Source of the DNA: Hoeflea ulvae
GTDB lineage: Bacteria > Pseudomonadota > Alphaproteobacteria > Rhizobiales > Rhizobiaceae
Assembly: GCF_026619435.1 (NCBI RefSeq)
Contig: NZ_JAOVZQ010000002.1
Coordinates: 1-64,000, forward strand
Length of the DNA: 64,000 bases
Direction: 5' to 3'
The position numbers and the translations under genes were made by a program. The notes under the pieces were generated by a model that did no database searches, was not told where the DNA came from, and saw only the letters and a program-made list of their open reading frames with translations. Within the stretch, counting starts at the first letter, position 1, and every line of letters starts with the position of its first letter. Shown here one piece after another: positions 45,097 through 54,070 of this stretch.

Positions 45097-45419
45097 AGGA
45101 CCTGTTGCGGATACTCGTCTCGCCGTTGGTCTGGCTTGCCTCGTTCAGCGCCGTCTATGCGCTGCACGGGCTTGTCTGCCAGCTTGATCCGGGCCCATCG
45201 GGCCTCTTCGGCGTGTCCTGGGGCCGCATCACGCTGGGTGTGGCTTTCGTGCTGGCCGTACTGGTCCAGGCCGGGCTTCTGGCGCTGCTGTATTCGCCGC
45301 GATTTGGCGCAGCGCCCGGCTTTGCCCGCAGCGTCAGCCGCATGAGCGGCTGGGTGGGGCTGGCCGCCGCGCTCTGGACGCTGTTTCCCACGCTGGTCAT
45401 CTCCTCATGCGGATGGTGA
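45093..45419 (+). CDS. Small membrane protein of the oxidase cluster
   Basis: 108 residues starting at ATG 45093 (ATGA overlap with the oxidase stop). Three hydrophobic helices are visible (about 9-30, 45-67 and 85-102), with an LVISSCGW end. I do not recognise a named family. Position between the fused oxidase and CtaG suggests an accessory or subunit IV-like role, but that is only context. Confidence 0.7.
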   Translation: MKDLLRILVSPLVWLASFSAVYALHGLVCQLDPGPSGLFGVSWGRITLGVAFVLAVLVQAGLLALLYSPRFGAAPGFARSVSRMSGWVGLAAALWTLFPTLVISSCGW

Positions 45420-46024
45420 GGCTGTGGCCGCTTGCAGCGGGCCTGTTGCTGCTTGCCGGTCTGTGGCTGGGGCCTTTGCCCGGCATGGCGCGCCGGGCGT
45501 TTTCGCCGCACATGATCCTGCATCTGGGTGTCATGGTGGTGGCCGCGCCGTTGATCGTCATCGGCCTCATGCGGCTGTCACCGCCGGACCTTGCGCCGCG
45601 GTTTTGGTATTGTGGTGCCTTGGCTGCCTCGGTTTTCGATTTTGCCGTGGTCTGGGGCTGGCATGTGCCGGCGCTGCATGAGGCGGCGGCACGGCTCGAC
45701 CCGGCCTTCGCGCTCCAGCAATTGAGCTTTCTTGCGGCCGGGCTGTGGTTGTGGTGGATCTGCCTTGCGGGCCGTGATGCCGGGTCCGGTGCTGCGGGAG
45801 CCTTTGCGATGCTGTTTGCATCCATGCACATGGCCATGCTCGGCGTGCTTCTCGTCCTCGCGCCGGCGCTCGTCTACGCGCCACAATTCTGCCTCGGCGC
45901 CTTCGGCCTCGATCCGCTGCAGGATCAGCAGCTCGGCGGCGGCCTGATGGCCTTGCTCGGTGCGCTGCCCTATGTGGCGGGCGGCGCCTATCTTGCCTCA
46001 CGCCTTGCGGTGCAGGAAGCCTGA
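45407..46024 (+). CDS. CtaG (caa3-type) cytochrome oxidase assembly factor
   Basis: A 205-residue protein of the B. subtilis-type CtaG family, starting at ATG 45407 and overlapping the previous gene by 13 bases. About six membrane helices are predicted. The family pattern includes AFSPHMILHLGVMVVAAPLI (about 31-50), VVWGWHVPALHEAAARLD and AMLFASMHMAMLGVLLVLAP, with His residues that may handle copper or heme for oxidase assembly. It closes the oxidase cluster. As subunit II lacks CuA, any metallochaperone role would concern CuB of subunit I. Confidence 0.86.
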   Translation: MRMVRLWPLAAGLLLLAGLWLGPLPGMARRAFSPHMILHLGVMVVAAPLIVIGLMRLSPPDLAPRFWYCGALAASVFDFAVVWGWHVPALHEAAARLDPAFALQQLSFLAAGLWLWWICLAGRDAGSGAAGAFAMLFASMHMAMLGVLLVLAPALVYAPQFCLGAFGLDPLQDQQLGGGLMALLGALPYVAGGAYLASRLAVQEA

Positions 46025-46109
46025 GGAGAGCGTCCGGACCGTTCCCGGACCAGTCGAGCCCGCGACGAGGCCTGGCCTGATGTGCCGTGCCGCTCCACTG
46101 TGCGCCGGA

Positions 46110-46360
46110 ACCTTGTTTCGTGCTTTTCTTCCGGCCATTGGCCAGCGCCACGGATCTTCAGCCCGCCCTTCGCTTTGGCGCAACTGCTGCCCGAACGCCG
46201 CGCCCGACGTTGACGCAGTTTTGATCGGCAGATCAGAGCAACGCGGCTGGTCTCCGCTCGTCTTGCGGCGTGGGGACGCCCCGGCCGCTGAGCGCTGCCG
46301 GCGCTCTCCAGCGGGCCAGACTGCCGCGGCGGCGAAGACCCGCCTCATGCTCCACCCCCA
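46110..46360 (-). mobile_element. Degenerate IS5-family remnant
   Basis: The plus-strand sequence mirrors pieces of the intact IS5 element. TGCTTTTCTTCC plus GATCTTCAGCCCG matches about 25009-25056; CCCTTCGCTTTGGCGCA matches about 25199-25215; CCGCGGCGGCGAAG.CCCGCCTCAT matches about 25356-25379. The intervening 150 bp are deleted and drift is heavy. No open frame survives. The rest of the 46025-46478 gap shows nothing else apart from the GntR gene leader. Confidence 0.7.
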
Positions 46361-46478
46361 AGAGCCGGCAGCGGATCGAAGACAAAAAACGAGGTTCTGA
46401 TTAAAATCGTTGACAAATTTTGGCAGAGGCTTTTTATTGGCGTCAATTAAACCAAAAATGTTATTTACGGAGGCGAAA

Positions 46479-47246
46479 TTGACTGTAGATCCAGAAATCG
46501 TCGACAATTCGGATGAGGCGCCGCGCGCCCCATTGGGTGCAGCGGAGGTGGCAGCGAGGCTGGAATACCTCATCAACGCAGGCGAGCTTGTTGGCGGAGA
46601 CAGGATCAACGAAAGCGGCCTGGCTCAGCAGCTCGGGACAAGCCGGGGGCCTGTGCGCGAGGCCTGTCGCGCACTCGAGCAGGCTGGATTGGTGCGATCG
46701 GCGCTCAATCGGGGCTTCTTCGTCCAGGAAATCGGTCTGAAGACAGCCGTGGACATCTATGAAGTGCGGGCCGCATTGTTCCGGACTGCGGGCCGGCTGC
46801 TTGTCGAACGCATCAGTGTCGCCCAGTTGCGGGAACTGGTCGCGACGGTGGAGCAGATGGACGAGGCAGCGGAGAGCAACGACTTCCACCGCTTCTATCT
46901 GCTCAATGAAGATTTCCACAATCTGATTATCGAGCACTGCGGGAACGAGTCTGTGGCCGAGCTCTGGCCCCGGCTGCAGACCCAGCTCAATTTGTTCCGC
47001 CGCCGCGGTCTCGTGGTCCGTGGTGCGTTGAAGGCGGCCAATGCCGAGCACCGCTCGATCGTCGAGGCTTTCGAAAAGGGTGACGTCACGGCTGCGGCGC
47101 TGCTGTGCGAACGGCACGTGCTTTCAGGCAAGGCACGACTGATGGCGACGATGTCGGACGCACCCCTTGGCACCCGCCGTGGCCGGGAGCCTGCAAGTCT
47201 TTCTCACATACGCATCGAAGGCGAAGGAAGTGAACACAATGATTGA
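46479..47246 (+). CDS. GntR-family (FadR-type) transcriptional regulator
   Basis: I choose TTG 46479 because ACGGAGG (46467-46473) sits five bases upstream; the frame is open from ATG 46410, with ATG 46458 another possibility. The resulting 255-residue protein has a GntR winged helix (AAEVAARLEYLINAGEL, then LAQQLGTSRGPVREACRALE, about 20-75). An all-helical FCD effector domain follows (about 90-215) with metal-binding-like residues in NEDFHNLIIEHCG and NAEHRSIVEAFE. FCD domains bind small carboxylates, fitting control of the following hydroxyacid operon. Its end overlaps pdxA-like by 8 bases, so regulator and pathway genes are co-transcribed. Confidence 0.9.
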   Translation: MTVDPEIVDNSDEAPRAPLGAAEVAARLEYLINAGELVGGDRINESGLAQQLGTSRGPVREACRALEQAGLVRSALNRGFFVQEIGLKTAVDIYEVRAALFRTAGRLLVERISVAQLRELVATVEQMDEAAESNDFHRFYLLNEDFHNLIIEHCGNESVAELWPRLQTQLNLFRRRGLVVRGALKAANAEHRSIVEAFEKGDVTAAALLCERHVLSGKARLMATMSDAPLGTRRGREPASLSHIRIEGEGSEHND

Positions 47247-48306
47247 ACCCGCTTCACTGCCCACTATAGCCCTGGTCCCGGGAGATCCGACAGGGATCGG
47301 GCCCGAACTGACCGCCCGTATCATCGCCTCCGAGGACATGGGGCAGGTGGCCCGGTTTGTTGTCGTGGGTGACAGCCGGATCATGGATCTGGGGTGCAGC
47401 CAGGCTGGCCTGTCTCCAAATCTCGAAATCGTAAGTGACGGTCAGGCAGCACAGGACGTACTCCGGCGGTCTGACCGCATTCCACTCGTCGACTTGCGCA
47501 ACCTTGATCCTTCAACCTTCGCCTTGGGTGAGGCCAATCCCGAGGTCGGTGCCGTTGTTGGCGCCACGCTTGAGGCGGCGATCGGTCTTGCGAAAGGCGG
47601 GTTTGTGGACGCGATAACCTTTGCGCCTCTCAACAAGCAAGCCATGTTCCAGGGAGGCTGGAAGTTTCCCGACGAGCACAAATTGTTCGCACATCTGATG
47701 GAGTTTAACGGCCTGTTCAGTGAAATGAACGTGCTGGACGGGCGCTGGATGACCCGTGTCACCAGCCATGTCTCGCTCCGCGAAGCCATCGATCAGATCA
47801 CACCGGACCGCATACGGGATGCTCTGATCCTCGCCGACCGGACGATGCGGAACGCCGGGATCGACAATCCGAGGATCGCCGTGGCTGCCCTGAACCCGCA
47901 TGGCGGTGAAGGGGGGTTGTTCGGGCGAGAAGAAATAGATGTGATCAAGCCAACCGTGGAGGAAATGGCGCTCAAGGGCATCAACTGCCACGGACCCTTT
48001 CCCAGCGATACCGTCTATCTCAAGGCCTTCGATGGGCAGTTCGACAGCGTCCTGGCGATGTATCATGACCAGGGGCAGATCGCTACCAAGCTCAAAGGGT
48101 TCAACCGCGGTGTGACTGTCACCGCCGGATTGCCGATCGTGTTTACAACCCCGGCGCATGGCACTGCCTACGATATCGTGGGCAAGGGCATCGCCGATCC
48201 GGGAGCCACAGCGAGCGCCGTGCGCCTCGCGGCACAACTTTCACGCAGATCACGTACCCAGTCAGGCTCGCGGCCAGTGCAGGAGGCACTGACAGCGACG
48301 CGTTGA
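47239..48306 (+). CDS. PdxA-family 4-phospho-hydroxyacid dehydrogenase
   Basis: A 355-residue metal- and NAD-dependent dehydrogenase starting at ATG 47239 (GAAGGAAG upstream). PGDPTGIGPEL (about 14-24) opens the fold; metal ligands are visible in VTSHVSLREA (His about 177), LNPHGGEGG (about 220) and MYHDQGQIATKLKG (about 275). Besides PdxA of pyridoxal-phosphate synthesis, the family includes PdxA2 enzymes that oxidise 4-phospho-D-threonate or -erythronate. A catabolic operon and a distant position from any pyridoxine gene favour the PdxA2-like role, though no DUF1537 kinase, the usual partner, is present here. Confidence 0.85.
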   Translation: MIEPASLPTIALVPGDPTGIGPELTARIIASEDMGQVARFVVVGDSRIMDLGCSQAGLSPNLEIVSDGQAAQDVLRRSDRIPLVDLRNLDPSTFALGEANPEVGAVVGATLEAAIGLAKGGFVDAITFAPLNKQAMFQGGWKFPDEHKLFAHLMEFNGLFSEMNVLDGRWMTRVTSHVSLREAIDQITPDRIRDALILADRTMRNAGIDNPRIAVAALNPHGGEGGLFGREEIDVIKPTVEEMALKGINCHGPFPSDTVYLKAFDGQFDSVLAMYHDQGQIATKLKGFNRGVTVTAGLPIVFTTPAHGTAYDIVGKGIADPGATASAVRLAAQLSRRSRTQSGSRPVQEALTATR

Positions 48307-48377
48307 CGGGTGCTGCGTGGGACAGGCGGCGAAGGAGAGCCGTTACAGCCACCAACTGCAAAACGGGAGGAACTATC

Positions 48378-49340
48378 ATGCAATTTTACAAACGACTTGC
48401 CCTGATTTCAACAGCGGCAATGGCCGCTGCCATTCTGGCACCATCGGCCATGGCACAGGATGCTTTTCCGAGTGGTCCGATCGAGATTATTTCGCACGCT
48501 TCGGCGGGCGGCGGCACAGACACAACCCTGCGCACGATGCAGCCCGCGCTCGAGAAGGCACTGGGCGTGCCGGTCAGTATCGCGGTCAAAACCGGCGGCT
48601 CCGGCCGTGTGGCCATGAGCTATGCCAAGGGCCGGCCGGCTGACGGCTATACACTCATGCTGGTTACCCCGACCCATCTTTACACCATGGCGCAAGGAAA
48701 TTCGCCGGTGGGTATCGACGAGATCGTCGGAATTGCCCGCGCTTCGGACGACCCCATCCTGATCGTCACCCGGGCAGATGGTGATCTCACAACGGCCAAG
48801 AGCATGCTTGAGCATGACGGAAGCCCGTTGCGCTGGGGCACGACTCATGTGGGCTCAGTCGATCACGCCTCGGCCGAGGTCTTTGCCCGCGAAGCCGATA
48901 TCGACATTTCCGTGGTGCCCTTTGAAGGGGGCGGTGAACTGGTCATAAACCTGATGGGTGGATCACTTGACGTTGCCAGCCTCAACCTCACTGAAGCTAT
49001 GGATGCGATCAGCCGGGGCGACCTGACCGCTGTCGCGATCATGGCGCCCGCGCGTGTGGACACTCTGCCTGATACCCCCACCACCGCGGAACTGGGCCTT
49101 GATGCCGACTTCTCCACAGTCCGGGGACTCGTGGCCATGAAAGGCGTCCCGCAGGAGCGGCTGGATATTCTCGAAAAGGCCTTGCTCGAAGCCATGGCAG
49201 GCGAGCGTTACCAGGATCTTCTGATCAATTCCGGCATGCCAATGAACAGCCCGGCACCTGGCGCGACATGGGATCCGCAGCTTCGCAAGATCCACGTGAA
49301 CGCCGTGGAAGTCCTGACTGAACTCGGCATGGTCAAATAA
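48378..49340 (+). CDS. tctC: Tripartite tricarboxylate transporter substrate-binding protein TctC
   Basis: A 320-residue periplasmic binding protein starting at ATG 48378 after GGGAGG. The Sec signal peptide covers about residues 1-26 (ending SAMA). The Bug/TctC fold is shown by IEIISHASAGGGTDTTLR, VKTGGSGRVAMSYAKG and WGTTHVGSVDHASAEVFA. It captures a di- or tricarboxylate-type acid in the periplasm and hands it to TctBA, encoded next. The downstream dehydrogenases point to tartrate or a related hydroxyacid as ligand. Confidence 0.92.
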   Translation: MQFYKRLALISTAAMAAAILAPSAMAQDAFPSGPIEIISHASAGGGTDTTLRTMQPALEKALGVPVSIAVKTGGSGRVAMSYAKGRPADGYTLMLVTPTHLYTMAQGNSPVGIDEIVGIARASDDPILIVTRADGDLTTAKSMLEHDGSPLRWGTTHVGSVDHASAEVFAREADIDISVVPFEGGGELVINLMGGSLDVASLNLTEAMDAISRGDLTAVAIMAPARVDTLPDTPTTAELGLDADFSTVRGLVAMKGVPQERLDILEKALLEAMAGERYQDLLINSGMPMNSPAPGATWDPQLRKIHVNAVEVLTELGMVK

Positions 49341-49351
49341 GGGCGGTCATC

Positions 49352-49918
49352 ATGGAAAAGCACCCTGACAAGGGGATTCGCGAATTCCATGGGAGGGCAA
49401 AAGGAGAGGAGGGAGCTGCGGCTTCCTCCGAACCCCGCCCTGATCACGGAAGCTCGTCCGCGCCGCACAGCGCCAGGCACCGGGATCTGGGTGTCGGCCT
49501 TACAGCCATAGCCATCTGCGGCCTGCTCTGGTGGGAGACCACGCGCTTCGCAAAGGTCCCCGCCGCGCTCTCCCAGGGCATTCCCGCATCATTCTTTCCC
49601 AGGGTGCTGCTTGCGACCGTCGCAATACTGTCCTGCGTTATCATCCTGCGCGGCTGGCGCGCTCAACGATCGAGCATCAAGACACCGACCACCCGCACAC
49701 TCGTGACAGGCGCCCTGATTGTCGTGGGCGTGGCGCTCTTGCCGGTCCTGGGCATGCTGCTGACACTTGCCGTCATTGCTCTGGTTCTTCCGGTCAGCTG
49801 GGGGGAGCGGCGACCTCTCCCGCTGGCGATTTACACGGTTGGACTGCCTTTGGCGATCTGGTGTGTTTTTTCCCAGCTTCTACAGCTTCGTTTTCCTACC
49901 GGCATTTTCGGCTTTTGA
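49352..49918 (+). CDS. tctB: Tripartite tricarboxylate transporter small membrane subunit TctB
   Basis: A 188-residue protein at ATG 49352. A long polar N-terminus (about 45 residues, unusually extended) precedes four hydrophobic helices (about 45-62, 80-100, 118-145 and 155-175). The spacing of helices and the PASFFPRVLLATVAILS segment match TctB. An internal start near residue 45 would give a more usual length, but no better ribosome site is visible. It forms the membrane part of the symporter with TctA. Confidence 0.85.
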   Translation: MEKHPDKGIREFHGRAKGEEGAAASSEPRPDHGSSSAPHSARHRDLGVGLTAIAICGLLWWETTRFAKVPAALSQGIPASFFPRVLLATVAILSCVIILRGWRAQRSSIKTPTTRTLVTGALIVVGVALLPVLGMLLTLAVIALVLPVSWGERRPLPLAIYTVGLPLAIWCVFSQLLQLRFPTGIFGF

Positions 49919-49927
49919 GGTGATGCG

Positions 49928-51433
49928 ATGAATGATTTTCTGCTCGCGCTCGGATCTGCCTTCGAGCCCTACACTCTGTTCCTGATTGTGGCTGCGACAA
50001 TCGTGGGCGTTCTGGTCGGGGCACTGCCGGGTCTTTCTTCCACGATGGCCGCGGCCCTGCTTCTCCCCTTCACCATCTTTCTCGAGCCGATCCCGGCAAT
50101 TGCATCCCTTGCAGCACTTTATTGCGGAGGCACTTTCGGCGGCTCGATCACGGCCATTCTGATCAACACACCCGGCGCCCCGCCGGCGGCGGCGACCGCA
50201 TTTGACGGCTATCCCATGGCGCAGCGCGGCGAAGCGGGCAGAGCTCTGGGGATCGCCACCATAAGCTCTGCCATCGGCGGCATATTCAGCCTGATCGTGC
50301 TTCTGGTTGCTGCACCCTTTCTGGCAGGGCTTGCCTATCGGTTCGGTCCTCCCGAGTATTTCGCGCTTACCGTCTTCGGGCTTTCAATGCTGGCTTCGAT
50401 CAGCGGCAAGAACGCAACGAAAAACCTGATTGGCGGGTGTCTTGGCGTGTTTCTCGCAACAGTCGGCGTGTCGCTGACCACAGGAGTGGAACGGTTCACC
50501 TTCGGCATCCCCGAGCTGTACGAAGGCATCGACTTTGTACCGGTCCTCATCGGCATGTTCGCGATTACCGAACTTCTCACCCAAGCGGGCATCACCGCCC
50601 GCCCCAAGAAAAGCATGGTCGACGCGCTCCGCTTGCCCAAGCTCCAGGATTTCAAGGATTCCTTTGCGACGATCCTGCGGTCGTGCGGCATCGGAACCTT
50701 CATCGGCATCCTGCCGGCCGAGGGTGGCACGATCGCGTCGATGATCGGCTACAATGAAGCGCGCCGGTGGTCAAAGCGTCCTGACGAGTTCGGGACCGGC
50801 ATTCCTGAAGGCATCGCCGGGCCCGAGACCGCCAACAACGCGGCGACCGGCGGAGCGATGGTGCCAACCCTCGCTTTGGGCATCCCTGGTTCGGGGACCA
50901 CGGCGGTGATCCTGGGTGGGCTTATCATGCACGGGTTGCGGCCCGGTCCCTACCTGTTCCAGGAACAGCCAACGCTGCTTTACGGCATCTTCATTTCCAT
51001 GCTGATTGCCAATGTCGTGCTCGTGGTGTTCGGCCTGCTCGGCATCAAGCTGTTCGCTCGCGTGACGCTCATTCCGCCGCAATTCCTGTGGCCTGCTGTT
51101 TTCGCCTTGTGCGTCGTAGGCTCATTTGGGGTCAATCAGTCGGTCATCGACGTCTATATCATGCTGCTGGCGGGGTGTGCCGGCTACATGCTCAAGACCT
51201 TCGGATTTGCCCCGGCGCCTATCATCATGGGCCTGGTGCTCGGAACCATGGTCGACAATACCTTCGCGCAGTCGATGATCATCTTCGACATGAACTGGAT
51301 GCTGTTCTTCACACGTCCGATAGCCCTGGTGTTCTTCCTGCTGGCATTGTTCGGCATCGCTGGCGTCCCAATCATCAATACCATTCGCAGAACGTGGAAC
51401 GGGCGAATGCCTCAAACCGCGGTCGAGGACTAA
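49928..51433 (+). CDS. tctA: Tripartite tricarboxylate transporter large permease TctA
   Basis: A 501-residue, about 12-helix secondary transporter subunit at ATG 49928 after TTGAGGTGATGCG. Signature segments are GVLVGALPGLSSTMAAALLL (about 20-39), YCGGTFGGSITAILINTPGA (about 62-81) and its structural repeat IGTFIGILPAEGGTIASMIG (about 255), followed by PETANNAATGGAMVPTLALG. With TctB and TctC it imports the carboxylate by cation symport. Confidence 0.94.
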   Translation: MNDFLLALGSAFEPYTLFLIVAATIVGVLVGALPGLSSTMAAALLLPFTIFLEPIPAIASLAALYCGGTFGGSITAILINTPGAPPAAATAFDGYPMAQRGEAGRALGIATISSAIGGIFSLIVLLVAAPFLAGLAYRFGPPEYFALTVFGLSMLASISGKNATKNLIGGCLGVFLATVGVSLTTGVERFTFGIPELYEGIDFVPVLIGMFAITELLTQAGITARPKKSMVDALRLPKLQDFKDSFATILRSCGIGTFIGILPAEGGTIASMIGYNEARRWSKRPDEFGTGIPEGIAGPETANNAATGGAMVPTLALGIPGSGTTAVILGGLIMHGLRPGPYLFQEQPTLLYGIFISMLIANVVLVVFGLLGIKLFARVTLIPPQFLWPAVFALCVVGSFGVNQSVIDVYIMLLAGCAGYMLKTFGFAPAPIIMGLVLGTMVDNTFAQSMIIFDMNWMLFFTRPIALVFFLLALFGIAGVPIINTIRRTWNGRMPQTAVED

Positions 51434-51463
51434 TCCCAAAATCAAACATGGAGTACAGCAGTC

Positions 51464-52900
51464 GTGTCACAATCAGCACACAAGAATTACACGCCGGACA
51501 TCTCAACCAATACGGGTGAAGGGCTCACCGCCTACACGGTTTCTTTCGTTCTCGATGCGGACTTCTCAAGCTTGCCGGCCGACGTCCTCGAGGAAGGACG
51601 CAAGTCGATGCTGGACGGTTTCGGGCTTGCGCTTTCCGGATCGGTCGCCCGCAGCGGCGAACTGGCGCGTGCTCACCTCCAGGCGGTTGCCGCCGCGGGA
51701 GACTGCACGGTCATCGGCTCTGACATGAAACTGCCGCCGCGCTTCGCCGCCTTTGTGAATGGCGTGGGGGTTCATGCCGATGATTATGATGACACTCAGC
51801 TCGCCGTCGCGGCCGACCGGGTCTACGGACTTCTGACGCATCCCACGGCGACTGCACTGCCAGCAGCATTCGCGGTCGCCGAAGAGGTGGGTGGGTCGGG
51901 CAAGGACCTGATGTTGGCCTACCAGCTCGGTGTCGAGGTCGAATGCAAGGTGGCAGAGGCAATTTCGCCGCGGCACTACCAGCACGGGTTTCACGCAACC
52001 GGCACCTGCGGCACCATGGCTGCAGCGGCAGCAGCCATGAAGCTTCGGGGGCTGGATCTGGACACGGCTCTCCAGGCGTTTTCCATTGCCGCGAGCCAGT
52101 CGGCCGGACTGCGTGAAAACTTCGGCACCATGACAAAGCCCTTCCATGCCGGTCGTTCCAGCGAAAGTGGTGTTCTGGCAGCAGATCTGGCTGCGGCGGG
52201 ATGGAGTGCAGCCAAGGAGATTCTGGAGTCCCACCGCGGCTTCTTCCAGGCTGCAGGCGGCGGATATGACGAGGCCGCCATTCGCGGCAAGCTTGGCGCC
52301 CCTTGGACCTTCGGTTCGCCGGGCGTCTCGATCAAGCCGCATCCATCCGGGTCGCTCACCCACCCCGGGATGACCGAAATGCTGCGGCTGATTCTGGAAA
52401 ACGATCTGCGTCCGGAGCAGGTGGAAAAGGTCCGCGTCGGCACCAATCACAACATGCCCAATGCGCTGATACACCACCGTCCAACCAACGAGCTGCAGGC
52501 CAAGTTCTCGATGGAGTTCTGCATGGCCATCCTTCTTCTCGAGCGCCGGGCCGGATTGCCCGAGTTTACCGACGAAGTGGTCATGCGAGACGATGTGCGG
52601 GAAATGATCAAGAAGGTGGATTTCTACGTCAATGACGAGGCGGAAGCCGCGGGCTATTCGAAAATGACGACCATCATCGACATCGCTCTCAAGGATGGCC
52701 GCGTCGTTTCCGGACGGGCTGACTTCGGCAAGGGCAGTCCCGCGAACCCGATGACCTATGAGGAAGTGGCCGACAAGTTCCGTGGCTGCGCCGAGTTCGC
52801 GAAGTGGGACAACGGCAAGACCGAGGACATCATCGCCATTGTTCGCGAAATCGAGCGGATGGACAACCTGTCGACTTTGAGCCGGGCTCTGTCGGCCTAA
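51464..52900 (+). CDS. MmgE/PrpD family protein
   Basis: A 478-residue enzyme starting at GTG 51464 (MSQSAHKNYTPDISTN). The N-terminal helical domain has GVHADDYDDTQLA (about 102-114) and GFHATGTCGTMAAAAAAM (about 172-189), followed by KPFHAGRSSESGVLAADLA; the smaller C-terminal domain includes SLTHPGMTEMLRLIL. Relatives are 2-methylcitrate dehydratase, cis-aconitate decarboxylase and imidodisuccinate epimerase; many in TctCBA operons are unassigned. It probably dehydrates, epimerises or decarboxylates the imported acid, perhaps interconverting stereoisomers for the following dehydrogenases. Confidence 0.88.
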   Translation: MSQSAHKNYTPDISTNTGEGLTAYTVSFVLDADFSSLPADVLEEGRKSMLDGFGLALSGSVARSGELARAHLQAVAAAGDCTVIGSDMKLPPRFAAFVNGVGVHADDYDDTQLAVAADRVYGLLTHPTATALPAAFAVAEEVGGSGKDLMLAYQLGVEVECKVAEAISPRHYQHGFHATGTCGTMAAAAAAMKLRGLDLDTALQAFSIAASQSAGLRENFGTMTKPFHAGRSSESGVLAADLAAAGWSAAKEILESHRGFFQAAGGGYDEAAIRGKLGAPWTFGSPGVSIKPHPSGSLTHPGMTEMLRLILENDLRPEQVEKVRVGTNHNMPNALIHHRPTNELQAKFSMEFCMAILLLERRAGLPEFTDEVVMRDDVREMIKKVDFYVNDEAEAAGYSKMTTIIDIALKDGRVVSGRADFGKGSPANPMTYEEVADKFRGCAEFAKWDNGKTEDIIAIVREIERMDNLSTLSRALSA

Positions 52901-52971
52901 GGTGCAGTGACCTGGCCAGCCAGCCATCAAGACCATGGTTGCCTGGCCAGGAATGCAATTCGGAGATGAAT

Positions 52972-54066
52972 ATGAACAACTACAAAATCGCCGCCATACC
53001 GGGCGACGGGATTGGCAAGGAAGTGGTGGCGGCGGGGGTGCAGGTCCTGGACGCGGTGGCACGCCAAAGCGGCACGTTCGAGGCTGATGTCACGACATTT
53101 GACTGGGGCTCAGATCGCTACAAGGCGACCGGCAGTTTCATGGACGAGGGCGGCGCCGAGATGCTTCGGCCGTTTGACGCCATTTTGTTCGGTGCGGTGG
53201 GTGCGCCGGATGTGCCTGATCACGTGTCGCTGTGGGGCCTTCGCCTTGCCATCTGCCAGCCGCTCGATCAATACGCCAATGTCCGGCCGACGCGTGTCTT
53301 GCCCGGCATTCGGAGTCCGCTTTCCAATGTTGGTCCAGACGATCTCGACTGGGTGATCGTGCGCGAGAACTCCGAGGGTGAATATGCGGGCCAGGGTGGA
53401 CGCTCGCACAGAGGCTTGCCCCAGGAAATTGCCACCGAGGTGGCAATCTTTACCCGCGCAGGCGTGGAGCGCATCATGCGTTTTGCCTTTGCATTGGCCG
53501 ATTCCAGGCCGCGCAAGCTGCTCACCGTGGTGACAAAATCGAATGCGCAGCGCTACGGGATGGTGATGTGGGACGAGATCGCCGCTGAGGTGGCCAAGGA
53601 TTTCCCGGACGTCACCTGGGACAAGATGCTGGTCGACGCGATGACCGTGCGCATGACGCTCAATCCCCGTTCGCTTGATACCATCGTGGCGTCAAATCTG
53701 CACGCGGACATACTTTCAGATTTGGCCGCGGCGCTGTCGGGTTCCATCGGAGTGGCTCCGACGGCCAATATCAACCCTGAAAAGACCGCGCCATCCATGT
53801 TCGAACCGATACATGGTTCGGCTTTCGACATCACCGGCAAAGGCGTTGCCAATCCGGTGGCAACCTTCTGGACGGTCGCCATGATGCTCGAGCATCTCGG
53901 CGAGGCCGCGGCGGCCGATCGATTGATGAAGGCTGTCGAGCGTGTGACTGCGGAGTCGCGGTTCCATACACCGGATCTTGGCGGCACCGCGCGAACACAG
54001 GACGTGACCCGAGCCGTGATTGCCGTGCTTGAAGGTCGCAATGCATTGGAAACCGAGGTCGCTTGA
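52972..54066 (+). CDS. Tartrate dehydrogenase-like beta-decarboxylating dehydrogenase, copy 1
   Basis: I use ATG 52972, six bases after GGAG; ATG 52966 is too close to it. The 364-residue enzyme belongs to the isocitrate/isopropylmalate/tartrate dehydrogenase family: KIAAIPGDGIGKEV (about 4-17), NVRPTRVLPGI, VRENSEGEYAGQGGR, catalytic Lys in TVVTKSNAQRYG and metal-binding Asp in VDAMTVRM and NLHADILSDLA. Tartrate dehydrogenases oxidise or decarboxylate tartrate and D-malate using NAD and a divalent metal. It is followed after 4 bp by a paralog that is nearer to characterised enzymes, so this copy may have shifted substrate or stereospecificity. Confidence 0.9.
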   Translation: MNNYKIAAIPGDGIGKEVVAAGVQVLDAVARQSGTFEADVTTFDWGSDRYKATGSFMDEGGAEMLRPFDAILFGAVGAPDVPDHVSLWGLRLAICQPLDQYANVRPTRVLPGIRSPLSNVGPDDLDWVIVRENSEGEYAGQGGRSHRGLPQEIATEVAIFTRAGVERIMRFAFALADSRPRKLLTVVTKSNAQRYGMVMWDEIAAEVAKDFPDVTWDKMLVDAMTVRMTLNPRSLDTIVASNLHADILSDLAAALSGSIGVAPTANINPEKTAPSMFEPIHGSAFDITGKGVANPVATFWTVAMMLEHLGEAAAADRLMKAVERVTAESRFHTPDLGGTARTQDVTRAVIAVLEGRNALETEVA

Positions 54067-54070
54067 AACC

